This document shows, piece by piece, positions 1 to 8,746 of a DNA stretch of 64,000 nt (position 1 is its first letter; each line of letters begins with the position of its first letter). The stretch lies in the NCBI GenBank assembly GCA_934489015.1, contig CAKSSN010000001.1, positions 186,001-250,000 of the forward strand. Direction: 5' to 3'. The translations under genes were made by a program, and so were the position numbers. Source of the DNA: an uncultured Clostridia bacterium. GTDB taxonomy: Bacteria > Bacillota > Clostridia > UBA1381. The notes beneath the pieces were generated by a model. The model was not told where the DNA came from, did no database searches, and saw only the letters and a program-made list of their open reading frames with translations.

Positions 1-957
1 GTTTTCGATCCGCAGATTGAAATTTCGATTTATGACGCAGAAAAAATCAATCCTAACTATCAGCTCGGCGATCTGATTGACGTTGAGGTAACTCCGAGCG
101 ATTTCGGAAGAATAACCGCAATGACGGCAAAGCAGGTTGTAACGCAGAGAATACGCGAGGCGGAAAGAGATATTATTTACCGCGAATACAACGAGAAGAT
201 AAATGATATTGTATCGGGAAGCATACAGAAAATTGACAAGGGCAATGTGTTTATAGATATTGGTAAGACAGAGGCAATTTTACCGGCGGGAGAGCAGCCG
301 CAGTCGGAGCGCGATACCTACAAAATTCATCAGGTTTTAAAGTGCTATGTAAGCGAGGTTAAAAACGGAACAAAGGGTACGCAGATTATTCTTTCAAGAA
401 CGCATCCGGGTCTTGTAAGATGTCTTTTTCAGCGTGAGGTTCCGGAAATAGAGCAGGGCGTTGTTGAAATCAAAAATGTAGCCCGTGAGGCAGGCTCAAG
501 GACAAAAATCGCGGTTTATTCGACAGAGCCGAATGTAGATCCGCAGGGAGCCTGCATAGGCCCTAAGGGCATGAGAGTTCAGAATATAAGCGACGAGCTC
601 GGCGGAGAAAAGATTGATATTGTAAAATACAGCCTTGACCCGATTGCGTATATAACGGAGAGCTTAAGTCCGGCAAAGGTAATCACAACGGTGATCGATA
701 CTATTGATAAAACGGCGCAGGTCGTTGTTCCGACAACTCAGCTTTCGCTTGCTATAGGAAAGTCGGGACAAAATGTTCGTCTTGCAGCAAAGCTTACGGG
801 CTGGAGAATTGATATTGTAACATCGGTTGACGATTTGAAGCATCCGGAAGAAAAGGTATATGACGATATTCTGCTTGATGATGACGAGCTTTTGGACGAG
901 GACGTTTCGGGCAGTGAGGATAATGCGGAAGTAGAGGAAATCGGCAGTGAAGAATAA
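1..957 (+). CDS. nusA: Transcription termination/antitermination factor NusA (5' end missing)
   Basis: The frame is open from base 1, so the first tens of residues lie outside the window; 318 residues are visible. NusA binds RNA polymerase and nascent RNA and controls pausing, termination and antitermination. Visible in order: the end of the N-terminal polymerase-binding domain, an S1 domain (GSIQKIDKGNVFIDIG), then two KH domains with GxxG loops (GPKG and GKSG). A very acidic tail follows. It heads the nusA-ylxR-ylxQ-infB operon typical of Bacillota, and its 3' end overlaps ylxR by 11 nt, which suggests translational coupling. Confidence 0.97.
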   Translation, partial: VFDPQIEISIYDAEKINPNYQLGDLIDVEVTPSDFGRITAMTAKQVVTQRIREAERDIIYREYNEKINDIVSGSIQKIDKGNVFIDIGKTEAILPAGEQPQSERDTYKIHQVLKCYVSEVKNGTKGTQIILSRTHPGLVRCLFQREVPEIEQGVVEIKNVAREAGSRTKIAVYSTEPNVDPQGACIGPKGMRVQNISDELGGEKIDIVKYSLDPIAYITESLSPAKVITTVIDTIDKTAQVVVPTTQLSLAIGKSGQNVRLAAKLTGWRIDIVTSVDDLKHPEEKVYDDILLDDDELLDEDVSGSEDNAEVEEIGSEE

Positions 958-1240
958 TTCCGAAAAGCACGTTCCGCTGAGAATGTGCATTGTATGCAGA
1001 AGCATGAAGCCGAAGGATGAGCTTGTGCGGCTTGTGAACGCGGGCGGCGTTGCCGTGATAGACGAGAGCAAGAAGCAGCAGACGCGCGGCGCATATATAT
1101 GCAGGTGCGGAGATTGTATACGCACGGCGCGCAGAAAGCATTTGCTTGACAGAGCTTTCAGGGCAAAGCAGCCGGAGAGTGCATACAATGATATGGAAGA
1201 GTATTTTTTATCAATCGGCGGAAGTGAGGAAAACAGCTGA
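947..1240 (+). CDS. ylxR: YlxR family RNA-binding protein (DUF448)
   Basis: Small basic protein of 97 residues with the YlxR signature RMCIVCR near the N-terminus and a second cysteine pair (CRCGDC) around residue 51. The family lies between nusA and infB in Bacillota and has been linked to RNase P modulation and nucleic-acid binding. It starts at GTG 947, inside the end of nusA, with GAGG about 10 nt upstream. Its stop overlaps the next start (TGATG at 1238-1242). Confidence 0.93.
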   Translation: MKNNSEKHVPLRMCIVCRSMKPKDELVRLVNAGGVAVIDESKKQQTRGAYICRCGDCIRTARRKHLLDRAFRAKQPESAYNDMEEYFLSIGGSEENS

Positions 1241-1563
1241 TGGAAAAATTACTTGGTTTAATCGGTCTTGCCAAAAGGGCAGGGAAAATAAGCGCCGGCG
1301 AGGCGCTATGCAGTGAAAAGATAAAAAGCAGAGATGCAAGGCTTGTTATTATTGCAGAGGATGCGTCGGATAACTCAAAAAAAGCCTTGACAAACTCGTG
1401 CAAATACTATAATGTTCCGTATGTGATTTTTGCTTCAAAGGAGCAGCTCGGCACATTTACGGGCGGCGGCTTCAAAAGCGCCGCAGCGGTTTGTGACAGA
1501 GGCTTTGCAAAGGCAATTTGCGAAAAGCTTGGGAGCAGCGGAAAGAAAGGACAGGTGAAGTAA
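1240..1563 (+). CDS. ylxQ: YlxQ-like L7Ae/L30e family RNA-binding protein
   Basis: A 107-residue member of the L7Ae/L30e/S12e/Gadd45 family, which bind kink-turn RNA. The N-terminal GLAKRAGKISAGE and the central VIIAEDASDNSKK segments are the usual signatures. The ATG overlaps the ylxR stop and the infB start follows its stop by one base, so nusA, ylxR, ylxQ and infB are packed as one transcript. The cellular role of the bacterial protein is not well settled. Confidence 0.92.
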   Translation: MEKLLGLIGLAKRAGKISAGEALCSEKIKSRDARLVIIAEDASDNSKKALTNSCKYYNVPYVIFASKEQLGTFTGGGFKSAAAVCDRGFAKAICEKLGSSGKKGQVK

Positions 1564-1564
1564 T

Positions 1565-4171
1565 TTGGCAGATACAAAGCTTACGGCTATGTCGGTAGCA
1601 AAGGATTTGAATGTAACGGGTAAGGAGGTTGTTTCCAAGCTCGCGCAGTACGGTGTGGAGCTTAAAAGCTCATCATCGGTTATAACTGAGGAGCAGGCAG
1701 GCCTTATATTTGATATTTTTACAAAGCAGCATGAAATCGGTGCTGACGAATTTAACGAAATGAGAGAAACAGCCGTTGCAGAGCGTGAAAAGGCAGAGGC
1801 GGAGGAGATAGAAAGGGAGAAGCAGGCTAAGCTTGAAGCTTCAAGACCGCCTATGAGCGAAAAGGACCTTGCGCTTAAAAAGGCGCAGGAAAAGGTTGCC
1901 GCAAGGGCAGAGAAAGAGAGAAGACAAAAGGCAGAGGAAGAGAAAAAGGCTGAAGAAAAGAAAGCGGCAGAGAAGAAAAAGACTGCCGAAAAGAAAAAGC
2001 CGGAGGATAAGCCCAAAAAGGAAGCTGCGGCAAAGAAAGATGAAAAGCCGTCAAAGAGCGGCGAAAAGAAGAGTGCAGAGCCCGAAAAAACCTTTAAGCA
2101 AAAGGATAAGAAAAAGAAGAAACAGCCGGCACATAAGCAGACAGGCACGAGAATTGAGCTTGTTGCAAGTGATGATTCCGATGAGGAATTTACAATCAAG
2201 TCGGAAGAGGATCAGAGATATGTCGATACCAGGACCTCAACGGTGGAAATTGATACAATTGAAAGCCGCGAGAGAATAGAAGAGGAAATGGTTGACGATA
2301 ATATAAATAACAAGTTCTCCGGCCGCGACAGCAAATCGCGCGGCAAAAAGGGCAGACAGTCAAAGGAAAATATCGATGTTAAGCCTTCAAGCAAAAAGGA
2401 AAAGACGGAAAAGGTTATAACGGAGATAGAGGTACCCGACACAATAACGGTCGGCGAGTTTGCTCAAAAAATCGGCAAGGGCGCAGGAGAGGTTGTTAAA
2501 AAGCTTATGATGCTCGGCGTTATGGCAACAATAACTCAGTCTATCGATTACGATACTGCCGCTTTAATCGGTGAGGATTTCGGCATAACCGTTAAAAAGG
2601 AAGTTGTGCTTACAAAAGAAGATATTCTTTTTGAACAGGCACAGGCAGAGGATAAGGAAGAGGATCTTCAGCCGCGTCCGCCGGTTGTTGTTGTTATGGG
2701 TCACGTCGATCACGGTAAAACATCGCTGCTTGACGCAATCCGTGACACATCTGTAACGTCTACAGAAGCAGGCGGTATAACTCAGCATATAGGCGCATAC
2801 AGCGTAAAGCTCGGCGACAGGCTTATAACATTCCTTGATACGCCGGGTCATGAAGCGTTTACAACAATGCGTGCAAGAGGTGCGCAGGTAACTGACGTTG
2901 CAATACTCGTTGTTGCCGCCGATGACGGTATAATGCCGCAGACTATTGAGGCTATTAATCATGCAAAGGCCGCAAACGTTACAATTGTTGTTGCCATAAA
3001 CAAGATAGATAAGCCGGGAGCAAATCCCGACAGAGTACGCCAGATGCTCGTTGAACAGGGACTCGTTCCTGAAGAATGGGGCGGCGATACGGTTTGCGTT
3101 GAGGTCAGCGCAAAGAAAAGACAGAATATTGACGGTCTTCTTGAAATGGTGCTGCTTGTTGCGGATATGAAGGAGCTTAAGGCAAATCCGTCAAGAGAAG
3201 CTTCGGGTACGGTTATCGAATCGAGAATTGATAAGGGCAGAGGTCCTGTCGCTACAGTTCTTGTTCAGAACGGTACGCTTAACGTTGGAGATATTGTAAT
3301 TGCAGGCACGGCTGTAGGTCACGTAAGAGCTATGGTAAACGATCGCGGCAGACGTGTTAAGAGCGCAGGTCCGTCAATGCCTGTTGAGGTGCTTGGTCTT
3401 TCGGAAACACCGTCGGGCGGTGACAAGTTCTTTGTTGTTAAGAATGAAAAGCTTGCGCGTGATGTTGCTCAGAAGAGAAAGGATGAGCAGCAGGAGGATA
3501 AGTTTAATAAGGTTGTTAAGGTAAGCCTTGATAATCTGTTCAGCCAGATTGACGAGGGTAACATGAAGGAGCTTGACGTTATCATAAAGGCTGACGTTCA
3601 GGGCTCGGTTGAGGCCGTTAAGCAGTCGATTGAAAAGCTTTCAAACGATGAGGTGCGCGTTCGCGCAATTCACGGCGGAGTCGGCGCTATAAACGAATCT
3701 GACGTAATGCTTGCAAATGCTTCAAACGCTATAATTGTCGGCTTTAATGTTCGCCCCGACGCCGGAGCGCTTTCCGCTGCGGAGCGTTCTGAGGTTGATA
3801 TAAGACTTTACAGAGTTATTTATCAGGCCATTGAAGAAATTGAAGCCGCAATGAAGGGTATGCTTGATCCCGAATACAAAGAGGTTGTTATAGGTCATGC
3901 GGAAATCCGTCAGACGTTTAAGGTTTCAAATGTGGGAACGATTGCAGGCTGCTATGTAACGGACGGTAAAATTCAGAGAAATGCCGGAGTAAGACTTGTA
4001 AGAGGCGGAATTGTGGTTTATGAGGGTGAGCTTTCGAGTCTTAAGAGATTTAAGGACGATGCAAAAGAGGTTGTTGAAAATTATGAGTGCGGTATGGGAC
4101 TTAACAATTACAACGATCTTAAAGAGGGCGACGTTATCGAATGCTATATTATGGAGGAAATTAAAAGATAA
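1565..4171 (+). CDS. infB: Translation initiation factor IF-2
   Basis: This GTPase places fMet-tRNA on the 30S subunit and promotes subunit joining. The 868-residue protein has an N-terminal IF2 helical segment, a long Lys/Glu/Ala-rich linker (about residues 75-190), a second IF2-N module near 290-340, then the G domain with GHVDHGKT from about residue 379, DTPGH near 425 and NKID near 479, followed by domains II, III and IV. The start is TTG at 1565, preceded by AGGTG; no ATG gives a better alignment. Length and domain order match normal Bacillota IF-2. Confidence 0.98.
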   Translation: MADTKLTAMSVAKDLNVTGKEVVSKLAQYGVELKSSSSVITEEQAGLIFDIFTKQHEIGADEFNEMRETAVAEREKAEAEEIEREKQAKLEASRPPMSEKDLALKKAQEKVAARAEKERRQKAEEEKKAEEKKAAEKKKTAEKKKPEDKPKKEAAAKKDEKPSKSGEKKSAEPEKTFKQKDKKKKKQPAHKQTGTRIELVASDDSDEEFTIKSEEDQRYVDTRTSTVEIDTIESRERIEEEMVDDNINNKFSGRDSKSRGKKGRQSKENIDVKPSSKKEKTEKVITEIEVPDTITVGEFAQKIGKGAGEVVKKLMMLGVMATITQSIDYDTAALIGEDFGITVKKEVVLTKEDILFEQAQAEDKEEDLQPRPPVVVVMGHVDHGKTSLLDAIRDTSVTSTEAGGITQHIGAYSVKLGDRLITFLDTPGHEAFTTMRARGAQVTDVAILVVAADDGIMPQTIEAINHAKAANVTIVVAINKIDKPGANPDRVRQMLVEQGLVPEEWGGDTVCVEVSAKKRQNIDGLLEMVLLVADMKELKANPSREASGTVIESRIDKGRGPVATVLVQNGTLNVGDIVIAGTAVGHVRAMVNDRGRRVKSAGPSMPVEVLGLSETPSGGDKFFVVKNEKLARDVAQKRKDEQQEDKFNKVVKVSLDNLFSQIDEGNMKELDVIIKADVQGSVEAVKQSIEKLSNDEVRVRAIHGGVGAINESDVMLANASNAIIVGFNVRPDAGALSAAERSEVDIRLYRVIYQAIEEIEAAMKGMLDPEYKEVVIGHAEIRQTFKVSNVGTIAGCYVTDGKIQRNAGVRLVRGGIVVYEGELSSLKRFKDDAKEVVENYECGMGLNNYNDLKEGDVIECYIMEEIKR

Positions 4172-4174
4172 AAT

Positions 4175-4522
4175 ATGTCGAGAATTGATAAAATCAATGA
4201 AGAGGTAAGACGCGAGGTTGCAGAGGTTATACGCTCTCTTAAGGATAGCCGTATACCGATGATGACAAGCGTTGTTGCGGTAAATGTCACAAAGGATTTG
4301 AGATATGCTAAGGTGTATGTTTCGGTTATGGGTGACGAGGCAACAAAGAAAAAGGCTATAGAGGGTCTTAAAAGCGCAGCAGGCTTTGTGCGCAGGGAAA
4401 TGGGCAGACGTGTTGATTTAAGATATACGCCGGAGTTCATCTTTGAGCTTGACAGATCAATAGAGCACGGTGCGCATATAAATGACCTTTTAAGAGGTGC
4501 TGAGCATGGCGGAAAAGATTAA
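4175..4522 (+). CDS. rbfA: Ribosome-binding factor A
   Basis: A 115-residue KH-like protein needed for late maturation of the 30S subunit and 16S rRNA 5'-end processing. The opening MSRIDKINEEVRREVAEVI and the segment DLRYAKVYVSVMGDE are characteristic. It lies three bases after infB, as in most Bacillota, and its 3' end overlaps the start of the DHH-phosphoesterase gene. Nothing unusual is seen. Confidence 0.97.
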   Translation: MSRIDKINEEVRREVAEVIRSLKDSRIPMMTSVVAVNVTKDLRYAKVYVSVMGDEATKKKAIEGLKSAAGFVRREMGRRVDLRYTPEFIFELDRSIEHGAHINDLLRGAEHGGKD

Positions 4523-5471
4523 GGAAATGATTGAAGAGGCGGAAAGCATCGCCGTTTTGTGTCACATAAACGCAGACGGCGACGCTCTCGGCAGCGCATA
4601 CGGCTTAAAGGAAGTGCTTTTGCAGATGGGCAAGAGCGCAGAGTGCTTTTTAGAGGAGCGGCCGAACAGGCGTATAGCTTTCCTTGCCGAAAACGCTAAG
4701 GTTTACGGCGGTGAAAAGTGCGAATTTGATTTGTGTATTGCTGTAGATACGGCGACTAAGGAGCGGCTCGGAGCGCGCTCTATCATATTTGACAGTGCGA
4801 AAAAAACAGTTTGTATAGATCACCATAAATCAAATCCGCTTTATGCCGATGTAAATCTTGTAAAGGGGTCATACTGCGCTGCGGCAGAGGTTATATACGA
4901 ATATCTGAAAGATAACGGCTTTGAGATAAACGAAAAGGCGGCAAGGCTTTTTTACTGCGGAATAATGTCTGATTCGGGCTGCCTTAAATACAGCAGCGTT
5001 ACCCCGTCTACAGTAAGGTGCGTTGCCGATTTGATGGAATACGGCTTTGACCATTCGGAGCTGACAAGAAAGCTTTTCGATTCATACGCGCCGGAGCTTA
5101 TAAAACTTGAGGGCGCTGTTATGAACAGCATAGAAAGCTATGCCGCAGGCAAAATAAGCCTTGTTGAAACAACGTCATCACTTTTGAAAAAATACGGCGT
5201 TGAGGACGAGGACGCAGATAATCTTGTAAATATTCCGAGAAAGTCGGCAGACGCGGAGATTGCAATTGAGGTAAAGGAAAGAGGCGGCAGAATAAGAGCC
5301 AGCCTGCGCTCAAACGGTGCGGCTGAGGTTGACCGCATAGCCGAAGCCTTCGGCGGCGGCGGACATATTAAGGCAGCCGGTATAACCTTTTCCGATATGA
5401 CTCTTAAAGAGGCTAAGGAAGCGGTTATAAGGGAAGCCGAAAAGGAGCTTTTGAGGATTGGCATAAAATGA
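4506..5471 (+). CDS. nrnA: Bifunctional oligoribonuclease / PAP phosphatase (DHH-DHHA1)
   Basis: NrnA degrades nanoRNAs and dephosphorylates pAp. The 321-residue protein has the DHH-family metal motifs: NADGDALGS near residue 23, DTAT in the middle of the N-terminal half, and IDHH near residue 104. The DHHA1 domain ends in the glycine motif FGGGGHIKAAG. ATG 4506 (MAEKIKEM) is preferred over the in-frame GTG 4497, because rbfA's GAGGTG-type sequence sits correctly for it. It overlaps rbfA by 17 nt and truB by 4 nt. Confidence 0.95.
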   Translation: MAEKIKEMIEEAESIAVLCHINADGDALGSAYGLKEVLLQMGKSAECFLEERPNRRIAFLAENAKVYGGEKCEFDLCIAVDTATKERLGARSIIFDSAKKTVCIDHHKSNPLYADVNLVKGSYCAAAEVIYEYLKDNGFEINEKAARLFYCGIMSDSGCLKYSSVTPSTVRCVADLMEYGFDHSELTRKLFDSYAPELIKLEGAVMNSIESYAAGKISLVETTSSLLKKYGVEDEDADNLVNIPRKSADAEIAIEVKERGGRIRASLRSNGAAEVDRIAEAFGGGGHIKAAGITFSDMTLKEAKEAVIREAEKELLRIGIK

Positions 5472-6367
5472 ATAACATAAACGGAGTAATTTTACTTGAC
5501 AAGCCGACGGGCATTTCGTCGCATGACGCGGTTAATATGCTCAGAAAAATAGTCGGTACAAAACGCGTGGGACATACGGGAACGCTTGACCCTTTGGCAA
5601 CGGGCGTTCTCCCGATGTGCATAGGCTCTGCAACTAAGGCGGCAGAGCTTTTGACGTGTGAAAATAAGGAATATACTGCCGAAATGGTGCTCGGTATGAC
5701 AACCGATACGGGCGACTGCGAGGGAAACGTTTTAACGGAGTGCGGCTTTTCTCTTACAGAGGAGCAGATAAGGCGTGCGGCAGAGAGCTTTGTCGGCAGC
5801 ATTTCGCAGCTTCCGCCTATGTACAGCGCAAAAAAGGTGGGCGGAAAAAAGCTTTATGAGCTTGCAAGAGATGGAATAACAGTTGAGCGCAAACCGGAAA
5901 ATATAACAATACATGAGCTTACCGTAACCGATATTGATATGGAATATTTTACGGTTTCTTTTCATGTGCGCTGCTCTAAGGGTACATATATAAGAGTTCT
6001 TTGCGAGGATATAGGCAGAAAGCTTGGCTGCGGAGCGTATATGAATAAGCTCAGACGAACGGCAAGCGGAGCTTTTAAAATAAGTGACTGCAAAACGATT
6101 GAGGAAATCAAAGCTGCCGCAGAAAGCGGAGCGCTGGGTGAACTGGTTATTCCGACAGACACGTTGTTTGATTATAAAAAAATTATTCTTTCGGATAAGC
6201 AGACTGCAAGGTTTGCAAACGGAGTTTTTGTTTCGCATCCCGATATTGCAGACGGAGAGTTTTACCGTGTTTACGGCAGTGATAAAAAATTTATGGCGCT
6301 CGCGGCATGCTCCGGCGGCAGACTCAGAATTAAAAAAAGCTTTATGTCACAGGGGGGATATGCGTGA
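5468..6367 (+). CDS. truB: tRNA pseudouridine(55) synthase
   Basis: TruB isomerises U55 in the T-loop of tRNAs. The 299-residue protein starts with GVILLDKPTG and carries the catalytic motif GHTGTLDPLATG with nucleophile Asp41. The segment SKGTYIRVLCEDIG is another family signature, and a PUA-like C-terminal region follows. Its ATG overlaps the nrnA stop and its stop overlaps the ribF GTG, so the three genes are translationally coupled. Confidence 0.97.
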   Translation: MNNINGVILLDKPTGISSHDAVNMLRKIVGTKRVGHTGTLDPLATGVLPMCIGSATKAAELLTCENKEYTAEMVLGMTTDTGDCEGNVLTECGFSLTEEQIRRAAESFVGSISQLPPMYSAKKVGGKKLYELARDGITVERKPENITIHELTVTDIDMEYFTVSFHVRCSKGTYIRVLCEDIGRKLGCGAYMNKLRRTASGAFKISDCKTIEEIKAAAESGALGELVIPTDTLFDYKKIILSDKQTARFANGVFVSHPDIADGEFYRVYGSDKKFMALAACSGGRLRIKKSFMSQGGYA

Positions 6368-7278
6368 GAATATATAAAAGCGGAGAAAAAATAACCGGGA
6401 GAAAAACCGCTGTTGCTCTCGGAACGTTTGACGGGCTTCACATTGCGCATATGCGTCTTGTGAATACGGCTGAAAAAATTGCAAAGGAGCAGGGATGCTC
6501 TTGGGGCGTTATGTTTTTCAGCTCAATTCCGGCAAACAGCTTTGCAGGTGTGAAAACTCCTTATATTATGACCGCTGAAGAAAAAACCGAAATTTTAAAG
6601 GACGCCGATTTTGTTTATATTGAAAATTTCGATAAGAGCTTTTATGAAATGGATGTAAACGAATTTGTAGGATATATTGAAAATGTGCTGAACGGTGCAT
6701 ATGTTTGTGTCGGGTATAATTATCGGTTTGCAAAGGGCGCTTCGGGTGACGCAGAGCTTTTAAAGGAGCTTTGCGCAAAAAAAGGTATAAAGGTTAGTAT
6801 TATAAGCAAAACGGAGATAGACGGCGAGTGTGTTTCAAGCACAAAAATCAGAAGCCTGCTTGCAGACGGCGATGCGGAGGGTGCGGCAAAATTTCTCGGC
6901 AGACGTTTTTTTGTTCGCGGCAGCGTTATAAAGGGCTTTCAAAACGGGCGTAAAATGGGGCTTCCGACGGCAAATGTTGAATTTGATGAAAACCGTGCAA
7001 TTTTGGGGTTTGGCGTTTATTCGGGAAGCTGCATGGTTGACGACAGGGAATATGCGGCAATAATAAACGTCGGAAACAATCCGACCTTCGGCGGAAAGAA
7101 AACGACCATTGAAGCGCATATACTTGATTTTTCGCAGGATATTTACAATAAAACCGTAACGGTTTATTTTAATAAAAGAATAAGGGGAGATATAAAATTT
7201 AATTCTCCCGAACAGCTGCGCAGGCAAATTGAAAAGGATATAGAGCAATGCAGAAAGGATATGATTAAGTCTGAATAA
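6364..7278 (+). CDS. ribF: Bifunctional riboflavin kinase / FAD synthetase
   Basis: RibF makes FMN and FAD from riboflavin. The N-terminal nucleotidyltransferase domain (about 1-180) carries LGTFDGLHIAH (the usual second Gly of GxFDGxHxGH is Ala here) and SSTKIR. The C-terminal flavokinase domain carries GFQNGRKMGLPTANV. The start is GTG 6364, preceded by a GGGGG-rich stretch and overlapping truB. The last codons (from 7265) also form the 5' strand of the outer stem of the glmU leader, so ribF translation could affect folding of that RNA. Confidence 0.96.
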   Translation: MRIYKSGEKITGRKTAVALGTFDGLHIAHMRLVNTAEKIAKEQGCSWGVMFFSSIPANSFAGVKTPYIMTAEEKTEILKDADFVYIENFDKSFYEMDVNEFVGYIENVLNGAYVCVGYNYRFAKGASGDAELLKELCAKKGIKVSIISKTEIDGECVSSTKIRSLLADGDAEGAAKFLGRRFFVRGSVIKGFQNGRKMGLPTANVEFDENRAILGFGVYSGSCMVDDREYAAIINVGNNPTFGGKKTTIEAHILDFSQDIYNKTVTVYFNKRIRGDIKFNSPEQLRRQIEKDIEQCRKDMIKSE

Positions 7279-7360
7279 AAATCCCATAGCGCACTTTTTG
7301 CTTCGGGAGGTATCAGACTTAAGCTTTGTGCCTTACGGCACGGAAAGGAATGGTTATAAA
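7263..7360 (+). promoter_or_regulatory. Structured glmU leader, twin of the ptsI leader
   Basis: Between ribF and glmU lies a compact RNA-like element. Outer stem: TTAAGTCTGA (7265-7274) with TCAGACTTAA (7313-7322), 10 perfect pairs. Inner hairpin: TCCC/GGGA (7282-7285/7305-7308) and AGC/GCT (7288-7290/7300-7302). The inner loop holds GCAC (7291-7294), which can pair with GTGC at 7328-7331. That same GTGC can instead pair in a hairpin GTGCC/GGCAC (7328-7332/7337-7341) just before the ribosome binding site GAAAGGA. The same order of elements, with changed bases that keep pairing, precedes ptsI. I do not recognise it as a known riboswitch. Confidence 0.6.
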
Positions 7361-8719
7361 ATGGATAAATTTACAGCTGTAATAATGGCTGCCGGTATGG
7401 GAACACGTATGAAATCGGAAAAGCCTAAGGTAATTCACGAAATATGCCAAAAGCCGATTTGCGCTTATGCGATAGATGCGGCAAGAGAGGCGGGAGCCGG
7501 ACAGATTATTACGATTGTCGGACATTGCAGAGAAGCGGTTATTGAAAAGCTCGGCGATGTTTGTGAGTATGCGTATCAGGCGGAGCAAAAGGGAACGGGT
7601 CATGCTTGTATGCAGGCGGCAGATATGATTAATGAGAAATACTGCGTTATATTAAGCGGCGACGCTCCGCTTCTCAGAGCAGAGTCGATAAAGAAAGCGG
7701 TTGAATTTCATGTAAGCGAAAAAAATGCGGTAACGGTGCTTACCGCGTGCGCTGACGACCCGACAGGTTATGGCAGAATTATAAGAGACGCGGGCGGCAG
7801 CGTTGTGAAAATTACGGAGCATAAGGACGCAACCGACGAGGAGAGAAAAATTTGCGAAATAAATTCGGGGATGTACGTTTTTAATTCCGCAGATTTAAAA
7901 GAGGCGCTCGGTAAAATAAAGCCGGACAACAGTCAGGGCGAATATTACCTTACGGACACGATTGAGATTATAAAGAGCGAGGGCAAAAAGGCAGGCGGCT
8001 TTGTGCTTTCGGATATTGACGAGATAAGGGGAATAAACGACCGCGTTCAGCTTTGCGAAGCGGAGAAAATAATGCAAAAGCGTATTAATGAGAGCTTTAT
8101 GCGCGGCGGAGTTACAATTCACTCTCCGGAGACGGTTTTAATTTCATCGGACTGCGAAATCGGCTCCGATACGGAAATTTTTTCGGATACCGTGATTGAG
8201 CGCGGCTCGAAAATCGGAAGCGGCGTTACAATAACGAGCGCAAGCAGAATTTCGAATGCAGTGATAGGCAGCGGCGTAAGCGTTCAAAGCTCTGTAATAC
8301 TTGACTCAACCGTCGGTGAGAATACAACTGTAGGACCGTTTGCATATATCCGTCCGAACTGCGTTATTGGCAAAAAAGCAAGAATTGGCGACTTTGTTGA
8401 GCTTAAAAATGCTAATATCGGCGACGGTACAAAGGTGTCACACCTGACATATGTGGGCGATTCGGACGTAGGTGAGGGCTGTAATTTCGGCTGCGGAACG
8501 GTAACTGTTAATTATGACGGCAAGAAAAAGTACAGAACGACAATAGGAAACAATGTTTTTATCGGCTGCAACTCAAATCTTGTTGCTCCGGTTACGTTAA
8601 AGGACGGGGCGTATACGGCGGCAGGCTCTACAATTACGGATGAGGTGCCGGAAAACAATCTTGCAATCGCAAGAGCTCGTCAGGTGAACAAGCAAATCTG
8701 GAAGGACAGAAGAAAATAA
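7361..8719 (+). CDS. glmU: Bifunctional UDP-GlcNAc pyrophosphorylase / glucosamine-1-P acetyltransferase
   Basis: GlmU acetylates GlcN-1-P and couples GlcNAc-1-P to UTP, giving UDP-GlcNAc for peptidoglycan. The N-terminal domain has AAGMGTRMKSEKPKV with the GxGTRM signature and conserved Lys. The C-terminal half is a left-handed beta-helix of hexapeptide repeats (from about residue 250) ending in the acetyl-CoA binding region. The start is ATG 7361 (MDKFTAV), giving 452 residues; upstream in-frame codons lie in the structured leader. It is followed by pth and mfd; the prs gene often found between them in Bacillota is absent. Confidence 0.97.
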   Translation: MDKFTAVIMAAGMGTRMKSEKPKVIHEICQKPICAYAIDAAREAGAGQIITIVGHCREAVIEKLGDVCEYAYQAEQKGTGHACMQAADMINEKYCVILSGDAPLLRAESIKKAVEFHVSEKNAVTVLTACADDPTGYGRIIRDAGGSVVKITEHKDATDEERKICEINSGMYVFNSADLKEALGKIKPDNSQGEYYLTDTIEIIKSEGKKAGGFVLSDIDEIRGINDRVQLCEAEKIMQKRINESFMRGGVTIHSPETVLISSDCEIGSDTEIFSDTVIERGSKIGSGVTITSASRISNAVIGSGVSVQSSVILDSTVGENTTVGPFAYIRPNCVIGKKARIGDFVELKNANIGDGTKVSHLTYVGDSDVGEGCNFGCGTVTVNYDGKKKYRTTIGNNVFIGCNSNLVAPVTLKDGAYTAAGSTITDEVPENNLAIARARQVNKQIWKDRRK

Positions 8720-8746
8720 CGAATAATATGACTGGAGAGTGTTAAG

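Noticed and set aside
1869..2279. 136-codon Arg/Lys-rich frame inside infB
   Set aside because: It is the alternate frame of the Lys/Glu-rich IF-2 linker, with no ribosome binding site.
7263..7360. glmS ribozyme in front of glmU
   Set aside because: The element is much shorter than a glmS ribozyme and lacks its conserved core and cleavage site; it controls glmU, not glmS.
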